Positions 63,428 to 64,000 of a stretch of DNA of 64,000 bases are shown one piece after another. The stretch's first letter is position 1; each line of letters starts with the position of its first letter. A model generated the notes under the pieces. The model saw only the letters and a list, made by a program, of their open reading frames with translations, had not been told where the DNA came from and searched no databases. Both the position numbers and the translations under genes were made by a program. The DNA is from Chamaelirium japonicum (taxonomy: Eukaryota > Streptophyta > Magnoliopsida > Liliales > Melanthiaceae): positions 2,190,001 to 2,254,000 of the forward strand of contig OX393551.1 in the NCBI GenBank assembly GCA_947650365.1, read 5' to 3'.

Positions 63428-63932
63428 TACGATTCATTCTAATTCATTCGTACGATCCATTCTAATGCATTCGTACGATTCATTCTAATTCATTCGCACG
63501 ATCCATTCTAATTCATTCGTATGATCCATTCTAATTTATTTGCACGAATATACGATCCATTCTAATTTATTCGCAAGAATGTATCTATTCTAATTCATTA
63601 GTACAATCCATTCTAATTTATTCGTACAAATGTATCCATTCTAATTCATTCATACGATCCATTCTAATTCATTCGTACGATTCATTCTAATTCATTCGTA
63701 CGATCCATTCTAATTCATTCGTACGATCCATTCTAATTCATTCGCACGAATGTATCCATTTTAATTCATTCGAACAATCCATTCTAATTTATTCGCACGA
63801 TCCATTCTAATTCATTCGTATGATCCATTCTAATTCATTCCTACGATCTATTCTAATTCATTCGCTCGAATGTATCCATTCTAATTCATTCGTTCTGTCC
63901 ATTCTAATTCATTCGTACGATCCATTCTAATG
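63428..63932 (+). repeat. Forward satellite block
   Basis: Second copy of the 58886 segment, then the beginning of another higher-order block (CCTAC, GATCTATT, CGCTC, CGTTC) from about 63820. Ends at CCATTCTAATGG. Confidence 0.92.
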
Positions 63933-64000
63933 GATCGTACGAATGAACTAGAATGGTTACATTTGTGCGAATGAATAAGAATAGATCGTACGAATGAATT
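63933..64000 (-). repeat. Reverse satellite, runs off the window
   Basis: Reverse units continue to the right end, so the array extends past the window, as it also does on the left. Confidence 0.92.

Noticed and set aside
1..64000. Strand switches as pure assembly artefacts
   Set aside because: Not fully excluded, but shared junction flanks, small islands of odd length, and a retrotransposon with intact target duplication across one switch are hard to explain by misjoining. Raw reads would decide.
1..64000. A hidden novel multi-gene system
   Set aside because: Outside the retrotransposon every stretch over 300 bp is satellite; there is no room for other genes.

Overview
The window is plant nuclear repeat DNA. 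About 52.4 kb (1-7738 and 19330-64000, roughly 82 percent) is one short-unit satellite. A single full-length LTR retrotransposon of 11,591 bp (7739-19329) interrupts it. I see no host protein gene, rRNA, tRNA or CRISPR array. The plant assignment rests on the retrotransposon: a Ty3/gypsy chromovirus with an initiator-methionine tRNA primer site, very long LTRs and a Tekay/Del-like polyprotein ending in a divergent chromodomain. I cannot name the species.

Satellite. The basic unit is 23 bp (GATCCATTCTAA then TTCATTCGTAC). There is a 28-bp form with ATGTA inserted before TCC, and a recurrent 18-bp form that lacks CATTC. Units combine into loose higher-order patterns: local 120-bp pentamers (four 23-mers plus one 28-mer), a recognisable block of about 194 bp with a fixed order of variants, and copies hundreds of bp long separated by up to 60 kb. 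The array reverses strand about 66 times by eye, mostly at the near-palindromic parts of the unit (CGTACG, and CCATT facing AATGG). Several reversal points recur as copies, so inversions formed and were then amplified with their flanks. '+' below means the top strand reads CCATTCTAATTCATT; '-' means it reads AATGAATTAGAATGG. Block boundaries were read by eye and are good to about 5-20 bp.

Retrotransposon. It is transcribed on the minus strand, right to left. Order in that sense: target duplication GTGCA (19330-19334); 5' LTR (19329-15950); tRNA-iMet primer site (15947-15935); short leader; gag (15828-14611); pol with protease, reverse transcriptase, RNase H, integrase and chromodomain-like tail (14544-11164); polypurine tract (11131-11119); 3' LTR (11118-7739); target duplication GTGCA (7738-7734). 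The two 3,380-bp LTRs differ at only three sites that I could find, so the insertion is recent. Gag and pol share one reading frame but are separated by three TAG stops. All three lie inside a 129-nt stretch with good intron signals whose removal keeps the frame, which suggests splicing controls the Gag to Gag-Pol ratio.

Most notable: before insertion, the target site was the centre of a perfect 36-bp palindrome at a satellite strand-switch point; gag and pol appear to be joined by a small intron; and the satellite shows dense, partly amplified strand inversions. I found no unknown multi-gene system. The unusual content is in the architecture of the satellite and in the element it hosts.
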